A stretch of DNA of 22,098 nt from Coriobacteriaceae bacterium (GTDB lineage Bacteria > Actinomycetota > Coriobacteriia > Coriobacteriales > UMGS124), in contig JAHZHK010000042.1 of the NCBI GenBank assembly GCA_019420325.1, positions 1 through 22,098 of the forward strand, read 5' to 3'. Under the pieces are notes generated by a model, which was given only the letters and a program-made list of their open reading frames with translations, ran no database searches and had not been told where the DNA came from. Numbering within the stretch: the first letter of the stretch is position 1; the number at the start of each line of letters is the position of its first letter. Positions 14,368 through 22,000 of the stretch are shown piece by piece. Both the position numbers and the translations under genes were made by a program.

Positions 14368-16347
14368 CTACTTACCCTCCTCCTCGCTGGGCTCGGGGAC
14401 CTCGATGCCGGCCTGCGTGAGGCAGTCGGTCACGGCGGCGATAAGGGCGCGGCTCGTGGAGGTGGCGCCGCTTATCGTCTCCACGTTGACGCCGTTCGCC
14501 TCGACGAAGGATGCAGGCAGCGCGTCGACGGCCAGCGAGCCGATGCCCGGGGTCTCGAAGCTGCGCACGACCTGGACGCCGGTGAGGGTGCCGTCCTCGA
14601 TGGTGCAGACGACCTTGAGGCGCCCGCCGATGCCCCAGCCGCAGCCGAGGTACTGGTTCTCGCCCAGTTCGGGATCTTCCTCGGGGGCGGCGGAGAAGTC
14701 GATATCCCCCGACGCCAGCTCGTCGGCAACGACGTCGTCGGGTGCGATGGCGGCGTTCTCACCTGCGATGCGGCCGTACATTACGCCCTCGCCGATGTTG
14801 CAGCCGCCGTTGTAGTTGCAGCTCCACATGGCGCCGAACTCGCCCGCGCTGTACAGGTGCGGGATGGGGTTGCCCCCAAGGTCGAGCACGCGGGCCTTCT
14901 CGTCGCGCTCTGCGCCGCCCTGTGTGTTGAACATTGTGGGATGCAGCGGGATGGCGTAGAACGGGGGTTCGCTGATCGAGTACATGGAGTCCGCGCTGCG
15001 GCCGTAGAGCGTGTCGCCGCCCGCTGTGAAGTCGGCGTTCCAACGGTCTACGGTTGCCAAGAAGCGGTCGGTGAACGTGCCGGTCTTCTCGGGGGCGTTA
15101 GGCTGGCGCACGAAGTCGGGCATGTCGTCGTAAAGCTTCTGGGCGAGTTCCTCGAGCGTGTCGGCCACGATGAAGTAGCCGTTCTCAATCTCATAGCTGT
15201 TGTCGGCACTGAACTGCGGGTAGATTCGACCCTTGGCGGCCATGTAGGCGCTATCGAAGATGCCGTAGGCCGGGACGACGGCGGGCTGGCTGCGGTAGGT
15301 GCCCGCGTAGTTCATGAGGCCGTGGCGGGTGGTCTGGTCCTCGTTGACGAAGCGCTGGCCGGAGGGGCCTACCATCATGAACCCGGGAGCCTTCATCGCG
15401 AAGGTCAGCGGGCACAGGCCGTGGTCGCACTCCGGGGACTTGAAGGCCCACATGATGCCGGCGAGGCTGCCCATGTGCCACAGATTTGCGCCGACCTCCT
15501 GGGCCATTGTCACGCCGTCGCCAGTGTTGAACATTGCGCCGAACGGCACGGTGGAGGGAAGCAGCAGGTAGTCCTGCAGCATTTGGGGGTTGTCCTCAAA
15601 GCCGCCCATGGCCATGATGACGCCGTTCTTCGCACGCACCTTGTAGGACTGGCCGCCGTGCTCGAACTCCACGCCGTGAATCACCTTCGTATCGGGGTCC
15701 TGCACAAGGTGTGTGGCGGGGCACTCGTACCACACGTCGATGGACTCGGAGGCCTCGACGTTGCGCTGGACGAGGTTGTAATGCGAGGCATCGAAAATGG
15801 TGGGGGCGGGGTACAGGTAGACAAACGGGCCGTTCTCCTTGTCATCCCCGCCGCCGTGGGGCAGTTCCCTGTATTCGCCGGCGCTTGGGGTGACCTGCCC
15901 CTCGGTATAGGGGTCCACGCCGAGCCTGCGCAGCCAGTCGGCACCGGTCTCAGCCTTTTCGATATACGCGTCGATCATGGCGTCGGACGGAGTGCTGAAG
16001 TAGCCGCGCAGGTCCTGGAAGTAGCCGCGCGTTTTCTCCGAGTCGCCGTTGGGCACGGCGAAGCCCTGCCCTGCGTAGCGGGAGTTTCCTCCTTCGAGGC
16101 CAAGCATGGCCTTCTCCAGAATCAACACATGTGCGCCGTTGTCGGCGGCGGCGAGCGCCGCGTGGCCGCCCGCGAAGCCGTAGCCGATGACCACGACGTC
16201 GTATTCGGCGTCCCATGCAACGCCGTTGACGAATGCGGGTGCGCTCTCGTCGGCGCGGGCGGTTCCGGTGGCCGCAGCTGCCATGGCCGCCGTTGCGGCT
16301 GCGCTGGCGACAAAGTTGCGGCGTGAGATGCTACTAGTTGTCTTCAT
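14368..16347 (-). CDS. Tat-exported FAD/FMN reductase (module 3)
   Basis: A complete 659-residue flavoprotein with a Tat signal (SRRNFVA, residues 8-14), an FAD loop GYGFAG (55-60), a GQRFVNE segment in the reductase core, HLYSAGEFGAMW and NGGCNIGEG at the end of the FAD domain, and an FMN-binding domain (about 560-650) with GWGIGGRLKVVC and flavinylation motif SGAT (626-629). FMN is presumably attached covalently by an ApbE transferase, which is not in this window. The protein should act outside the membrane, passing electrons from membrane carriers through FMN to FAD and then to an organic acceptor. The ATG has a strong AAGGAGG site. Substrate is not predictable. It is the intact counterpart of the module 2 gene. 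Confidence 0.92.
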   Translation of the reverse strand: MKTTSSISRRNFVASAAATAAMAAAATGTARADESAPAFVNGVAWDAEYDVVVIGYGFAGGHAALAAADNGAHVLILEKAMLGLEGGNSRYAGQGFAVPNGDSEKTRGYFQDLRGYFSTPSDAMIDAYIEKAETGADWLRRLGVDPYTEGQVTPSAGEYRELPHGGGDDKENGPFVYLYPAPTIFDASHYNLVQRNVEASESIDVWYECPATHLVQDPDTKVIHGVEFEHGGQSYKVRAKNGVIMAMGGFEDNPQMLQDYLLLPSTVPFGAMFNTGDGVTMAQEVGANLWHMGSLAGIMWAFKSPECDHGLCPLTFAMKAPGFMMVGPSGQRFVNEDQTTRHGLMNYAGTYRSQPAVVPAYGIFDSAYMAAKGRIYPQFSADNSYEIENGYFIVADTLEELAQKLYDDMPDFVRQPNAPEKTGTFTDRFLATVDRWNADFTAGGDTLYGRSADSMYSISEPPFYAIPLHPTMFNTQGGAERDEKARVLDLGGNPIPHLYSAGEFGAMWSCNYNGGCNIGEGVMYGRIAGENAAIAPDDVVADELASGDIDFSAAPEEDPELGENQYLGCGWGIGGRLKVVCTIEDGTLTGVQVVRSFETPGIGSLAVDALPASFVEANGVNVETISGATSTSRALIAAVTDCLTQAGIEVPEPSEEEGK

Positions 16348-16409
16348 TGCATTCCTCCTTATGCCGAGCGCGTGCGCCCGGTGTCATGGAACGATGCCGT
16401 CGGTTCCCC

Positions 16410-16435
16410 TTGTGACGGCGTGACGGTTGTCACAA
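16410..16435. promoter_or_regulatory. Candidate operator: inverted repeat TTGTGAC/GTCACAA
   Basis: A 7-bp dyad TTGTGAC (16410-16416) and GTCACAA (16429-16435), separated by 12 bp that hold a second GTGACGG-like element, lies between the divergent reductase and LuxR genes. GTGAC-like sequence recurs near 16519. It is the best candidate for regulator binding in module 3. Confidence 0.45.
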
Positions 16436-16590
16436 TGCGCCTGCTCGGTTGCGCAAGGAGGCATAATCGATGGGGGCAATGCTGGAAGGGGCACCCATAA
16501 ATGATGGGCTTGACGTGTGTGACATGAACTACAATGGCAAACCAGCACGTAGAATGCCGTTTGCCGCAAAGGCTTGAAGGGGGCGCGCAA

Positions 16591-18129
16591 GTGCAGATGT
16601 TTCGAGGGGTAGTTGCCCCGTTCCTGGGCCTTACGGCGTTTTGGACGTGTTTTCGCTACCAAGGGTTCCTTGTGGGCCTTTTCCCTTATGAGTCACTCGT
16701 CACATTCGGCGGGGTTTGCGTCCCGTCGAGCAGCGTGTTCCTGCTGGCCCTTGTTGTGATTGCGGGTGTCGCCCTGACGCGTTGGCGACTGTTGTCGGAT
16801 TTGCTTTCTGAGCATCGCAGACTAGCGGTTATCGTCGCCGTCTCCGGCGTGTTGGGAGCCTTCGTGCTCGCATACTGGCCGGGTGCGCCCTTGGCGGCTT
16901 ATGTGGCCGCAAGCATCATGGTCGCGTGTGGCCTGTTGGCGTGCTTTCTCATGTGGACGGGGTATCTCGCGACGGGCCCCAGCGGCGCGGCCATGCATAA
17001 GCTCCTCCTCGCCCTGCTCGCCTACCCGTGCTCCGTGGTGTGCATGTATGTGTCATTTACGGTTTGGGGAAACGACGCGACTGTGCACCTTCCGCCGTTT
17101 CGCTTGCTTCTTTGTGTGGTTGCATGGCTGTTGTCCCGGCAGCCCGACGGGGCACCGGCGGTGTGCGATCGCAATGTCCACCAGCCAGTCGCCCTAGTCG
17201 ACCTGACCGATGTCTTCCTCGGCGCCTGCGCTACATGCATCTTGGGCGGTACCGTTATACGCGGTGTCATCGACAACGGCATCTCGCCGGCCATGGGTGT
17301 GCGCACGGTTGTCGTGCTGCTGCTGTCTGCGATTGCGCTCGGTTTGGTGGTCCTGTCGGTTCCCGTTGCCCGCCGCCTTGAGACTCGCCGCATTGGTGGG
17401 GCGTCCGTTCGGGCCTTGGACATGGCGCTTCCCGCCTGCTGGGCGGTCTTGGCCTTCACGTTCCTAGGCGGGACGCTGCTGTATCTTTCAGGCATCGCTG
17501 AGACGCTCGGTGCTTACGTGGCCACGGCCTCGTGCTCCCTGCAGCTTGTCCTCTTCTATATCTTGCTGGCCGATAAGGCCCGTCGGCTTTCGGTGAGCTT
17601 CGTTCCCGTGATGCTCGTATATGGCCTCATGTTCTGGGCACTGTGTTGGCTTGCCAGCTATTTTGGGGTCCCATGGGTATTGGCGCGGGCCGCAGGCACC
17701 GAGGAGACGCACCTTTTCGGAAGCGTTATGGTCTATGTCGCGACGATGGCCGTGCTTGCTTCGGGCGTGGTTGTGCTCGCGATGCTGCTGCTGCGCAGCG
17801 GGCTGGACCCGCGGCCCGCGACGTCCGTTGGCGTTGGTTCGGGCGGGGGATCGTTGCGGGTACAGACTGCAGGTGGCGATTCCGATCGGCGCCAAAGGCC
17901 TGAAGCGGTCGAGGACAGGCTGGTAGAAACGTATGGGTTCACCTCTCGCGAGGCGCAGGTCGCCGTGCTCTTTGCCTCAGGGTACAGCCTGGGGCGTGTC
18001 GCAGAGGAGTTGGAAATAACGAAGGGTACCGCGCAGGGTTACTCCAGATCCGCCTACCGCAAGGCTGGTATTCACAGCAAAGACGAGCTCATCGACCTGT
18101 GTCAACTCCTGGGCGAGCAACATGGCTGA
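16591..18129 (+). CDS. Membrane-bound LuxR-family transcriptional regulator (module 3)
   Basis: From GTG 16591 this is 512 residues: about twelve hydrophobic segments through residue ~405, a Gly/Ser-rich linker, and a LuxR helix-turn-helix (447-512, GFTSREAQVAVLFASGY, KGTAQGYSRSAYRKAGI). The GTG start is preferred over the upstream ATG 16534 because GAAGGGGG lies 7 nt before it, while the upstream ATG has no ribosome-binding site and adds a polar stretch. It is the predicted regulator of the divergent FAD/FMN reductase. Confidence 0.88.
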   Translation: MQMFRGVVAPFLGLTAFWTCFRYQGFLVGLFPYESLVTFGGVCVPSSSVFLLALVVIAGVALTRWRLLSDLLSEHRRLAVIVAVSGVLGAFVLAYWPGAPLAAYVAASIMVACGLLACFLMWTGYLATGPSGAAMHKLLLALLAYPCSVVCMYVSFTVWGNDATVHLPPFRLLLCVVAWLLSRQPDGAPAVCDRNVHQPVALVDLTDVFLGACATCILGGTVIRGVIDNGISPAMGVRTVVVLLLSAIALGLVVLSVPVARRLETRRIGGASVRALDMALPACWAVLAFTFLGGTLLYLSGIAETLGAYVATASCSLQLVLFYILLADKARRLSVSFVPVMLVYGLMFWALCWLASYFGVPWVLARAAGTEETHLFGSVMVYVATMAVLASGVVVLAMLLLRSGLDPRPATSVGVGSGGGSLRVQTAGGDSDRRQRPEAVEDRLVETYGFTSREAQVAVLFASGYSLGRVAEELEITKGTAQGYSRSAYRKAGIHSKDELIDLCQLLGEQHG

Positions 18130-18341
18130 TTTCCTTTCTGGTCGCTGCTGACGAGAACGGTGCCGAAATCTTGCACCAAGAGACGACGCCTGGGGGTTGC
18201 GCGCTCGGGCAGGGGCCGATGAGCCCTGTGTCGATGTCGATACGGCGGGGAGGCATGGCTTGATTGTCGCCGGGTGGCACCGGGGAGTTCAAGCGGTGTC
18301 TGGATTGTTGCGCTGCTCACGGGGACATGCACAGAAGCAAG

Positions 18342-18458
18342 TTAAGTCAAAAGGGGGCTGACCCCGGAAAAGCTTCGGGACCGGCTCCTTGGTGGTGCAT
18401 ATCGGTTCTGATGGCATCAGCCTCAATCATCATGCCTGTGTGGGCCATGGCGTCCCTG
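18342..18458 (-). pseudogene. Decayed FMN-binding-domain tail and shared 3' flank
   Basis: On the minus strand 18421-18458 reads VRDAMAHTGMMIEA, matching the last residues of the antitoxin chimera (IKDAMARAGVVIEA, 13530-13575). The stop codon is lost. The adjacent 18342-18420 matches the sequence after the module 2 LuxR gene. The two loci, each just downstream of a LuxR gene, therefore share a segment of about 115 bp. Confidence 0.65.
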
Positions 18459-18470
18459 ACGGGCCATGCG

Positions 18471-18559
18471 TGCTGAATGGACCATTTCTGGCTGATTTTC
18501 GAGCCTGTTTTGGTCCGTTGAGCACGATTGTTTGGCGAACGTGCAGAACGGACCATTTT
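18471..18559 (+). repeat. GGACCA repeat units and long hairpin
   Basis: The element TGCWGAAYGGACCATTT occurs directly at about 18471 and 18542, with an inverted unit TTTTGGTCCGTT at 18508 between them. The inverted pair forms a stem: TGGTCCGTT-GA-GCACG (18511-18526) with CGTGC-AG-AACGGACCA (18540-18555), a 13-nt loop and a GA/AG internal loop, followed by TTTT. It may terminate the LuxR transcript or be an intergenic repeat. Confidence 0.6.
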
Positions 18560-18617
18560 GAGGGGCCGGCCTGGTTCTGCGGGGGTCGCCAAATAGCGGG
18601 CCGGTCCCATCGCGGCC

Positions 18618-18647
18618 GTAGGCCGGGTCGAGGTCGACCCGGCCTAC
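18618..18647. terminator. Perfect 14-bp hairpin at the methyltransferase stop codon
   Basis: GTAGGCCGGGTCGA-GG-TCGACCCGGCCTAC is a perfect inverted repeat that overlaps the methyltransferase stop codon (18644-18646). There is no T-run. It probably insulates the convergent methyltransferase and LuxR transcripts. Confidence 0.6.
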
Positions 18648-19243
18648 CCCCTTACGCACCAGGCGTTAAGCCACTTCTCGTCGGAGCGGCCGGGGCGGAC
18701 GTCGCTTGTGACGTCGACGCGGTCGACCCGGAGCCCGGGGACCTCGGCGATGAGGGCGTGCAGGGCCGGCTCGTCGAGGTCGGTGAACCAGCGGCCGCCG
18801 CGCATGCCGTTGTGGGATCCCAGCTTGAAGCTGAGGTAGAAGGTGCCGCCGGATTTGAGGACGCGTGCGTACTTGGAGATGACGGCGGGAAGCTCCGACG
18901 CCGGCACGTGGAGCAGGCTGCTGCACGCCCAGATGCCGTCGTAGGGGCCCTTGGGCTCGTAGTCGGAGAAGAACGCGTGCGCGACGGGGAGTCCCGTGAG
19001 CCCGCTCGCCGCCTCGGCCATCCGCGCGCTTCCGTCGATGGCGTCCACTGCAAATCCCGCTCTCAGGAACGCGAGGGAGTCGCGGCCCGAGCCGCAGCCC
19101 AGGTCGAGGACGCGGCCGCCCCTCGGCAGGCGCCGCGCGAACTCTCGCTGGAGCTCTCCGAACTCGACGCCGGCGGTGTCGGCCACGTAGCTCGCTGCGT
19201 TGGCGTCATAGTAGTCTATGGTCTGCCTGGCGTTCTCGTCCAT
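18644..19243 (-). CDS. Class I SAM-dependent methyltransferase
   Basis: A 199-residue Rossmann methyltransferase. Motif I is VLDLGCGSGRDS (45-56) and the acidic end of strand 2 is D70 in VDAIDGS. The motif IV region is YDGIWACSSLLHVP, followed by LKSGGTFYLSFKLG. Length fits a small-molecule methyltransferase similar to the TehB-like group; substrate is unknown. The ATG at 19243 follows an AGGAGAAAG site. It is a single gene, whose stop codon lies inside a perfect hairpin. Confidence 0.88.
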   Translation of the reverse strand: MDENARQTIDYYDANAASYVADTAGVEFGELQREFARRLPRGGRVLDLGCGSGRDSLAFLRAGFAVDAIDGSARMAEAASGLTGLPVAHAFFSDYEPKGPYDGIWACSSLLHVPASELPAVISKYARVLKSGGTFYLSFKLGSHNGMRGGRWFTDLDEPALHALIAEVPGLRVDRVDVTSDVRPGRSDEKWLNAWCVRG

Positions 19244-19330
19244 TTCTTTCTCCTGAAACGCGGGGTTCCTGCGCTGCTTGCATCGCCAGCGCTCTCCCGG
19301 CAGACGGTCGCCTGCCGCCTTAGGTTCGGA

Positions 19331-19410
19331 AAAACTACTCCGAAACTCGTTTGGCTGCCAAAAAGCCCCCGAGCCGGCCTCGCGCCGCGCCTTGCGTCGT
19401 CTGGCAAGGC
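19331..19410 (+). repeat. Dispersed intergenic repeat, copy 3
   Basis: This segment carries AACTACTCCGAAACTCG plus the palindrome TTTGGCTGCCAAA and a GC-rich tail ending CTGGCAAGGC, matching 1705-1785 almost unit for unit. It sits between the methyltransferase start and the end of the AAA-ATPase gene. Confidence 0.7.
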
Positions 19411-19456
19411 AAAGGAAGCGCGGCCGACGCGTGCGGGTGGGGGTTTGTCGGCCGCG

Positions 19457-21031
19457 TCAGGCTCGTTCGATTGCGCAGGTATGACGCTTGGTTTTGGGGT
19501 CGTAGGCGATGCCGCACAGGAGTGTCTGGCGCTCGGCGGAGGTGCCGCGGAAGGCGGAGGCATAGTTGCGCTCGCGCATCTGGGCAACGGCGTCCTGGGC
19601 CGACGCGCCCCATTTGAGCTCGACGACCACGCCGGGTATGTCTCCGGAGCTTTTGAGCGGCACCATGAGCAGGTCGGCGTAGCCCTTGCCGGCGGGGGCC
19701 TCGCGCACGAGGCGGTAGCGGCGCATGGCCGAATAGAACGCGAGCCTCAGCGTGCAGGCAAGGTCTTCCTCATGGTTGTAGGCGATGATGCTCGCCGCGT
19801 CCGAGTGGGCCCGTTCCACACCGGCGGCCACAGCCTCGGCATCGCCCGCAAGCAGGGCGCGGAGCAGCTTCTCAGAGGCCGCTATGCTGCGCGCGACCTC
19901 CGACCAACCCTCGTCTTGCGTGGCGTTGGCATACTCGCCCGCCACCTCGCGGTTGGGCACGAACGCCTCGCATGTGCCTTTGTCGTAGGCGAGGTACCCC
20001 AGGTGGATGAGCAGCGTGAGCACGTCGTCGGCGCTGTTGAACGTTGTCATGTCGTTGGAGTAGGTCTGCGTGTTTACCTCGACGCGGCCACCGCCCACAA
20101 GCTCCACCACCTTGCCGTGCAGGCCGTCGAGGTCCATGTCGATGTACTTGCGCAAGGCCTCGAACGTCTCGGTCTGGGTCCAGTAGCTGGAGAACTCGCC
20201 CGTCATCATGGCGCGTACCACCGAGCGCGGCGCGTAAATCTCGCCCACGCCCGGCAGGTGGTAGCCGTCGTACCAGGCCTTGCACTCGTTCAGGTCGCGG
20301 CCCCACTCCTGGCACAGTGCGGTGACCTCGTCGGAGGTGAAGCCCATATAGGGTGCCATCTCGAGCGGATTGACCATGCTGAACTCGTCAAACATGTTGA
20401 GCGCCGAGTGGCTGCCGTATTTTTTGACGGGCAGGATTCCCGTCATGTATGCGAGTGCGACAAACGGCTGGTCTTTGAGCCAGGCGCGCAGGAAGTCGAG
20501 GTAGGCCTTTTGCGCGTCGTGGTCTTCGGCGCTCTCGCGCATGATGCAGTCCCACTCGTCGATGACGATGACGAACTGGCGGCCGGTTTGGGCGTAGACG
20601 TCGCTCATCGATTGGGGCAGGAATCCTGGGTCGAGAAACATCGCGCCCGGATACGTCATCTCAAGCTCGCGGCAGACCAGAGTGTTGATGCGTGCGACAA
20701 GTTTATCAACGCGGCCTGTCGAGCTCCAAAACTCCTGCATGTTGAGCTTGAGCACGTCGTAGCTGTTGCGCTGTCTGTCAAACGATGGGTCGCATGCAAT
20801 GGCGAGCCCGGCAAACTCGGCCGCGCCGTCTACCGTGCGGTCGTAGTAGGCGCTCACCATATTGGCGGCCATGGACTTGCCGAAGCGCCGAGGGCGGCTC
20901 ACGCACACATAGAGGTGCTCGGTGTTCACGACGGAGTTGAGATGCGCGATGAGCATGCTCTTGTCCACATAAGGATTCGAGTTGCGCCCACGCCTCAACA
21001 TTCCCGCCCCTGGGTTGAGAAACACGCCCAT
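19457..21031 (-). CDS. AAA-ATPase-like protein with C-terminal PDDEXK nuclease-like domain
   Basis: A 524-residue protein of the AAA-ATPase_like/PDDEXK_9 family. Near the N-terminus is NSNPYVDKSMLI. The modified Walker A is SRPRRFGKS (45-53) and Walker B is VIVIDEWD (154-161). A nuclease-like YADLLMVPL...GVVVELKWG region lies near residues 440-470. Such genes are multi-copy and patchy in gut bacteria; their role is unproven. Start 21031 (MGVFLNPGAG) is chosen because family members begin this way and GGAAGG lies upstream; an ATG at 21070 would add 13 residues. A truncated copy of its 3' end occurs at 9689-9775, showing this gene or a sibling has been duplicated nearby. Confidence 0.88.
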   Translation of the reverse strand: MGVFLNPGAGMLRRGRNSNPYVDKSMLIAHLNSVVNTEHLYVCVSRPRRFGKSMAANMVSAYYDRTVDGAAEFAGLAIACDPSFDRQRNSYDVLKLNMQEFWSSTGRVDKLVARINTLVCRELEMTYPGAMFLDPGFLPQSMSDVYAQTGRQFVIVIDEWDCIMRESAEDHDAQKAYLDFLRAWLKDQPFVALAYMTGILPVKKYGSHSALNMFDEFSMVNPLEMAPYMGFTSDEVTALCQEWGRDLNECKAWYDGYHLPGVGEIYAPRSVVRAMMTGEFSSYWTQTETFEALRKYIDMDLDGLHGKVVELVGGGRVEVNTQTYSNDMTTFNSADDVLTLLIHLGYLAYDKGTCEAFVPNREVAGEYANATQDEGWSEVARSIAASEKLLRALLAGDAEAVAAGVERAHSDAASIIAYNHEEDLACTLRLAFYSAMRRYRLVREAPAGKGYADLLMVPLKSSGDIPGVVVELKWGASAQDAVAQMRERNYASAFRGTSAERQTLLCGIAYDPKTKRHTCAIERA

Positions 21032-21248
21032 GCCGCCCGCCTTCCGTCGCGCAATTCGTTTGCCTGGCAATCATACCCCGAAGCACCGCCTGCGCTTGTG
21101 TGCGTGCGATGAGTCGGGTGTCGGGACGAAAGCAAGCGCATGGGGATGGGCCCCACTTACGCCCTTGGGCGTTAAAACGTCTTAGGTACGCCCATCACGG
21201 GGACGACCGTATTGAAAGGCCACTTCGGTACTCGTCGCATGTCATACG

Positions 21249-21842
21249 TCAGCCCCTTTCGGCAATCCCCGCGTCTGCCAGCAGCGACGCAAGGATTCGG
21301 TCTGCCTTGTTCTTGCCATACTTGCCGTGACTCAGTGCTTCAAGCTTGTTGAAGTCGAACGGCCTGCTGCCGGCGCAGGCGCTGCGGAGCGCATCGGCGA
21401 CCAGGGAAAGGTCCTCGTCATCTGCCACGAGGTCGAAAATCGTCCTTTCCGGCGTGGTCACGGGAAAGCCGCTTGCGAATGACACCTCGTCACGGGCCAC
21501 CTTCCGCACTGCGAAGCTGACGGCTTTGTTCCTGGAGTTGATGCGCCTGGGTGCGTAGATGCGATATGGGCTGAGGTAGAAGTCTCCGATGCCGAGCAGG
21601 GAGGCCGCAGTGGCCCCTCCTACCGCGACGCCGTCCCATGCTTCAGCCTGCATCCTCTCATGGGTGAACCTATCTGACGCCGTGAGCTTCCATGCCGCAA
21701 CGAGCTCGTCGGTTTGTTCGGAGCCCGAGCCGACGAGTCGATAGGCGCCGTGCGCAATTCGATCAACTCGGCCGGATGCCGCCGCGTCGTGGAGGGCGTC
21801 TCGCGGTATGCCCGTCCTGGTCGCCTGGGCCGTGGTGAACAC
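21249..21842 (-). CDS. AbiEi-like winged-helix protein, orphan antitoxin
   Basis: The 197-residue protein begins with a winged-helix region (TTAQATRTGIPRDALHDAA then RVDRIAHGAYRLVG). A domain with TPERTIFDLVADDEDLSLVADALR near residues 130-155 follows, as in AbiEi-type antitoxins of type IV toxin-antitoxin systems. The usual partner, an AbiEii nucleotidyltransferase overlapping its 3' end, is absent: only 217 bp separate it from the AAA-ATPase start. The start is uncertain. GTG 21842 lacks a good ribosome-binding site, and the same frame continues plausibly upstream (IAAAHDRITAIAELSESER) but has no start codon before an in-frame stop, so the 5' end may be damaged. Confidence 0.65.
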   Translation of the reverse strand: MFTTAQATRTGIPRDALHDAAASGRVDRIAHGAYRLVGSGSEQTDELVAAWKLTASDRFTHERMQAEAWDGVAVGGATAASLLGIGDFYLSPYRIYAPRRINSRNKAVSFAVRKVARDEVSFASGFPVTTPERTIFDLVADDEDLSLVADALRSACAGSRPFDFNKLEALSHGKYGKNKADRILASLLADAGIAERG

Positions 21843-21904
21843 GCGCTCTGACTCGGAGAGCTCGGCTATTGCTGTTATGCGGTCATGGGCCGCAGCGATG
21901 CGGC

Positions 21905-22000
21905 TTTTAAAAAGGGATACGGTTATCTATCTCTAACATAGTTGCATCATCTCTATGAGTTACAGTTAACTAACATCTCGTCGTGAGGAGGGACTGTACC
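21905..22000 (+). promoter_or_regulatory. AT-rich divergent promoter region
   Basis: The AT content rises sharply between the AbiEi-like gene and the gene starting at 22001. It contains a TTGCAT -35-like hexamer (21942), AGTTA-c-AGTTAACTAAC repeats (21959-21976) and a GAGGAGGGA ribosome-binding site (21985-21993). No clear -10 was found, so the exact promoter is uncertain. Confidence 0.4.

Larger units (their letters stand above)
18130..18617. other. Intergenic region of repeats and debris
   Basis: This holds no supportable gene. In order there is about 210 bp with nothing recognisable, the LuxR 3' flanking repeat with an FMN-tail remnant (18342-18458), three GGACCA-type repeat units (18471-18559) forming a long hairpin, and GC-rich sequence leading into the convergent terminator at 18618. 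Confidence 0.5.

Noticed and set aside
14368..14370. TAG as a recoded amino acid (pyrrolysine-like) in the module 3 reductase
   Set aside because: The FMN domain is complete before the TAG, and no recoding machinery is visible in the window.
13984..16326. 780-codon open frame on the plus strand
   Set aside because: It is antisense to the clearly real module 3 reductase. Long antisense frames are expected in GC-rich genes and the translation resembles no family.
18389..21112. 907-codon open frame on the plus strand
   Set aside because: It spans repeats, the methyltransferase and the AAA-ATPase in antisense, with no ribosome-binding site or recognisable domain.
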